The notes under the pieces were generated by a model that worked only from the letters and a program-made list of their open reading frames with translations, ran no database searches and had not been told where the DNA came from. DNA of 15,246 nucleotides, from the NCBI GenBank assembly GCA_030828025.1, contig JAURDG010000007.1:1-15246 (forward strand), in the 5' to 3' direction. Position 1 is the stretch's first letter. Every line of letters begins with the position of its first letter. A program made the position numbers and the translations under genes. Shown here in pieces: positions 13,645 to 15,246 of this stretch. This DNA is from Flavobacteriaceae bacterium (lineage in GTDB: Bacteria; Bacteroidota; Bacteroidia; Flavobacteriales; Flavobacteriaceae).

Positions 13645-14511
13645 ATGGCAAACCTACGTACCTTATTGCAGCTTTTTTTAGGAGCTACTTTTTTGTTTTC
13701 GGCATATACTAAAGCTCTTGCACCTGGATTTTTTGAGGTATTGCTCGAGCAGCAGGGTTTGGTACCCAATCGCCTCTATGGCGCATGGGCTACTCGTGCC
13801 ATCATCGCTTTTGAAGTTTGGCTCGGGCTCGGGTTGTTGTTTTCTATTTTTACACGTGCCTTACTTCGGATAAGCTTCGGATTGCTTGTTGCGTTTTCGG
13901 TGCATTTGTGTTATCTCATCATTATTGGCGAAACGGGCAATTGTGGCTGTTTTGGCGAAATGATTAGCATGTCCCCACTAGCTTCGTTGGGAAAAAATGT
14001 AGTGCTGTTAGGAGTTAATGCCTTTTTATTGCTGTTCCATTACAGGAACCAAAAGAAATCGTGGATTATTTGGGTGCTATTGCCCGCACTATTTGCTGGA
14101 GCAGTTTTTGTGTGGCCCATACAAACCGAACCCGATGAAGTGGTCGCAAAATTTCCCGCTTTTGAAGAAACTTCGGAAATCGACTTTACTACCGGAGAAT
14201 ACCTCGTGGCGATATTCAACCTTAGCTGTGAGCATTGCCAAGAAGCGGCACAAGAATTGGCAGAATTGCAACGCAAGGGAGTTGCCCTGCCACAAGTGGT
14301 CGCCTTGTTTTTTGAAGAGGGCGACACCACCGTTGACCAGTTTAACACATTGACACAATCGGATTTTCCGCACCAAATGATCGATGTAAACACCTTTTTT
14401 GACCTTATCAGCAGCGCACCGCCACGTGTGTATTGGATTAAAAACGGGGAAGTCCATCAATTTTGGGATGAGGAAATAGCCGACGGAATAAAAACTATTT
14501 TTGCACCCTGA
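13645..14511 (+). CDS. MauE/DoxX-like membrane protein with thioredoxin-like C-terminal domain
   Basis: The 288-residue protein has four hydrophobic segments in a DoxX/MauE-like region (about 7-25, 50-70, 75-95, 115-132), a fifth at about 140-157, and then a soluble domain (about 165-288). Cysteines at 100 and 102 sit in GNCGCFGE after the third segment, a pattern known from MauE-type redox membrane proteins. The soluble domain has a thioredoxin-like arrangement: strand, CEHC (195-198, a CxxC pair) and a later APPRVYWIKNGE block resembling the cis-proline loop. A membrane-embedded cysteine pair passing electrons to a thioredoxin-like domain is plausible for envelope disulfide chemistry, but partners are unknown. 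Similar Bacteroidetes proteins are annotated as DoxX or BT_3928 family. Its stop overlaps the dihydrouridine synthase start by one base (TGATG). Confidence 0.8.
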   Translation: MANLRTLLQLFLGATFLFSAYTKALAPGFFEVLLEQQGLVPNRLYGAWATRAIIAFEVWLGLGLLFSIFTRALLRISFGLLVAFSVHLCYLIIIGETGNCGCFGEMISMSPLASLGKNVVLLGVNAFLLLFHYRNQKKSWIIWVLLPALFAGAVFVWPIQTEPDEVVAKFPAFEETSEIDFTTGEYLVAIFNLSCEHCQEAAQELAELQRKGVALPQVVALFFEEGDTTVDQFNTLTQSDFPHQMIDVNTFFDLISSAPPRVYWIKNGEVHQFWDEEIADGIKTIFAP

Positions 14512-15246
14512 TGGTCAAAATCGGCGACATAGCACTAGGCGAATTTCCGCTGCTGTTGGCACCTATGGAGGATGTCAGCGACCCGCCTTTTCGTGCGCTG
14601 TGCAAAGAACAAGGCGCAGATGTTGTCTATACCGAATTTATCTCGAGCGAAGGACTTATCCGCGATGCCGCCAAAAGCGTGATGAAATTGGACATTTACG
14701 AAGCGGAACGTCCCGTGGGGATTCAGATTTTTGGTGCCAATTTGGATTCCATGCTACAGTCGGTGGACATCGTAGAAAAGACCAAGCCTGACATCATTGA
14801 CATCAATTTCGGTTGCCCCGTTAAAAAAGTGGTGTCTAAAGGTGCCGGCGCAGGGATTTTAAAAGACATCCCATTGATGGTTTCCCTTACCGAAGCCATT
14901 GTAAAACGGACGCAGCTGCCCGTAACCGTAAAAACGCGATTGGGCTGGGACCACGACAGCATTAAAATTATGGAAGTTGCCGAGCGACTGCAAGACGCAG
15001 GTGCCAAAGCCATTTCGATACACGGCAGAACCCGTGCCCAGATGTACAAGGGCGATGCGGATTGGACGCATATTACAGCGGTTAAAAACAACCCACGCAT
15101 GCACATTCCCGTGTTTGGTAACGGAGACGTAAACTCGCCCGAACGTGCTGTGGAAATGCGCGATCAATACGGACTAGACGGCGCCATGATCGGAAGGGCG
15201 AGTATTGGAAACCCTTGGTTTTTCAAGGAAGTAAAGCACTATTTTA
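14511..15246 (+). CDS. dusB: tRNA-dihydrouridine synthase, DusB-like (runs off the right edge)
   Basis: Dus enzymes reduce specific uridines in tRNA to dihydrouridine using FMN and NAD(P)H. The first 245 residues are present. They include the FMN-binding start LLLAPMEDVSDPPFR, TEFISSEG, GIQIFG, and the catalytic cysteine block DINFGCPVKKVV (Cys about residue 103). Also present are the phosphate/FMN-binding lysine in TVKTRLGWD, SIHGRTRAQMYKGDADW, and the FMN-binding FGNGDV and AMIGRASIGNPW. The HGRTRxQxYxGxADW form and the GAGAGILK segment fit the DusB branch better than DusA or DusC. The ATG overlaps the upstream stop codon by one base, so it is probably translated by coupling with the membrane protein. 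The C-terminal helical tRNA-binding domain lies beyond the window. Confidence 0.92.
   Translation, partial: MVKIGDIALGEFPLLLAPMEDVSDPPFRALCKEQGADVVYTEFISSEGLIRDAAKSVMKLDIYEAERPVGIQIFGANLDSMLQSVDIVEKTKPDIIDINFGCPVKKVVSKGAGAGILKDIPLMVSLTEAIVKRTQLPVTVKTRLGWDHDSIKIMEVAERLQDAGAKAISIHGRTRAQMYKGDADWTHITAVKNNPRMHIPVFGNGDVNSPERAVEMRDQYGLDGAMIGRASIGNPWFFKEVKHYF

Noticed and set aside
13545..13769. N-terminal extension of the lepA frame (75 residues from 13769)
   Set aside because: LepA proteins start at the MKHIRNF-type segment. The extension lies upstream of the TATCTTTG promoter element and is antisense to the MauE-like gene.
14040..14460. Two overlapping minus-strand frames of about 120 codons opposite the MauE-like gene
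   Set aside because: They are antisense shadows of a well-supported gene and have no promoter or family motifs.

Overview
The window is a plain chromosomal segment of a Bacteroidetes bacterium, most likely a member of the Flavobacteriaceae. Four things point there: promoters of the Bacteroidetes sigma type (TTG or TTTG, then about 17-19 nt, then TAnnTTTG) in front of many genes; almost no Shine-Dalgarno sequences; the glnS/folB neighbourhood; and family variants such as an RNase R of about 718 residues and a DUF2807 (GIN-domain) secreted protein. No mobile element, CRISPR array, phage gene or biosynthetic cluster was seen.

Layout. (1) 1-778: the N-terminal part of glnS on the minus strand, divergent from folB, then tRNA-Cys(GCA). 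(2) 779-4333: a minus-strand group in the order rnr, GIN-domain protein, LysE-type exporter; the exporter's stop codon abuts the tRNA. (3) 4334-4747: a gene-free island that is about 83% A+T, with a 22-bp tandem duplication and degenerate DnaA-box-like 9-mers. It separates divergent rnr and rpiB and is a weak candidate replication origin. (4) 4748-5622: rpiB and an ElaA-like acetyltransferase, overlapping and co-directional. (5) 5585-11674: a compact minus-strand run in the order tandem universal stress protein, SulP anion transporter, metallo-beta-lactamase-fold hydrolase, secreted M1 peptidase, rnpA. Genes in it overlap or sit within about 21 bp of each other. (6) 11748-13544: lepA on the minus strand. 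(7) 13645-15246: a MauE/DoxX-like membrane protein with a thioredoxin-like tail, overlapping the start of a tRNA-dihydrouridine synthase that runs off the window.

The content is mainly housekeeping: translation and RNA metabolism (glnS, tRNA-Cys, rnr, rnpA, lepA, dus), folate (folB), pentose phosphate (rpiB), plus envelope and transport functions. I see no clear undescribed system. The points most worth a second look are the A+T island at 4381-4740; the coupled stress-protein/SulP pair, whose SulP carries an unrecognised C-terminal domain of about 160 residues; the MauE-thioredoxin fusion; and predicted transcripts that begin within a few nucleotides of the start codon.

Three reading frames open upstream of the start I chose. 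rnr could open at a TTG at 4342, which lies inside its own -7 promoter element. The MauE-like gene could open at a TTG at 13603, which lies inside its -33 element. The lepA frame stays open to 13769, but family alignment fixes its start at 13544.
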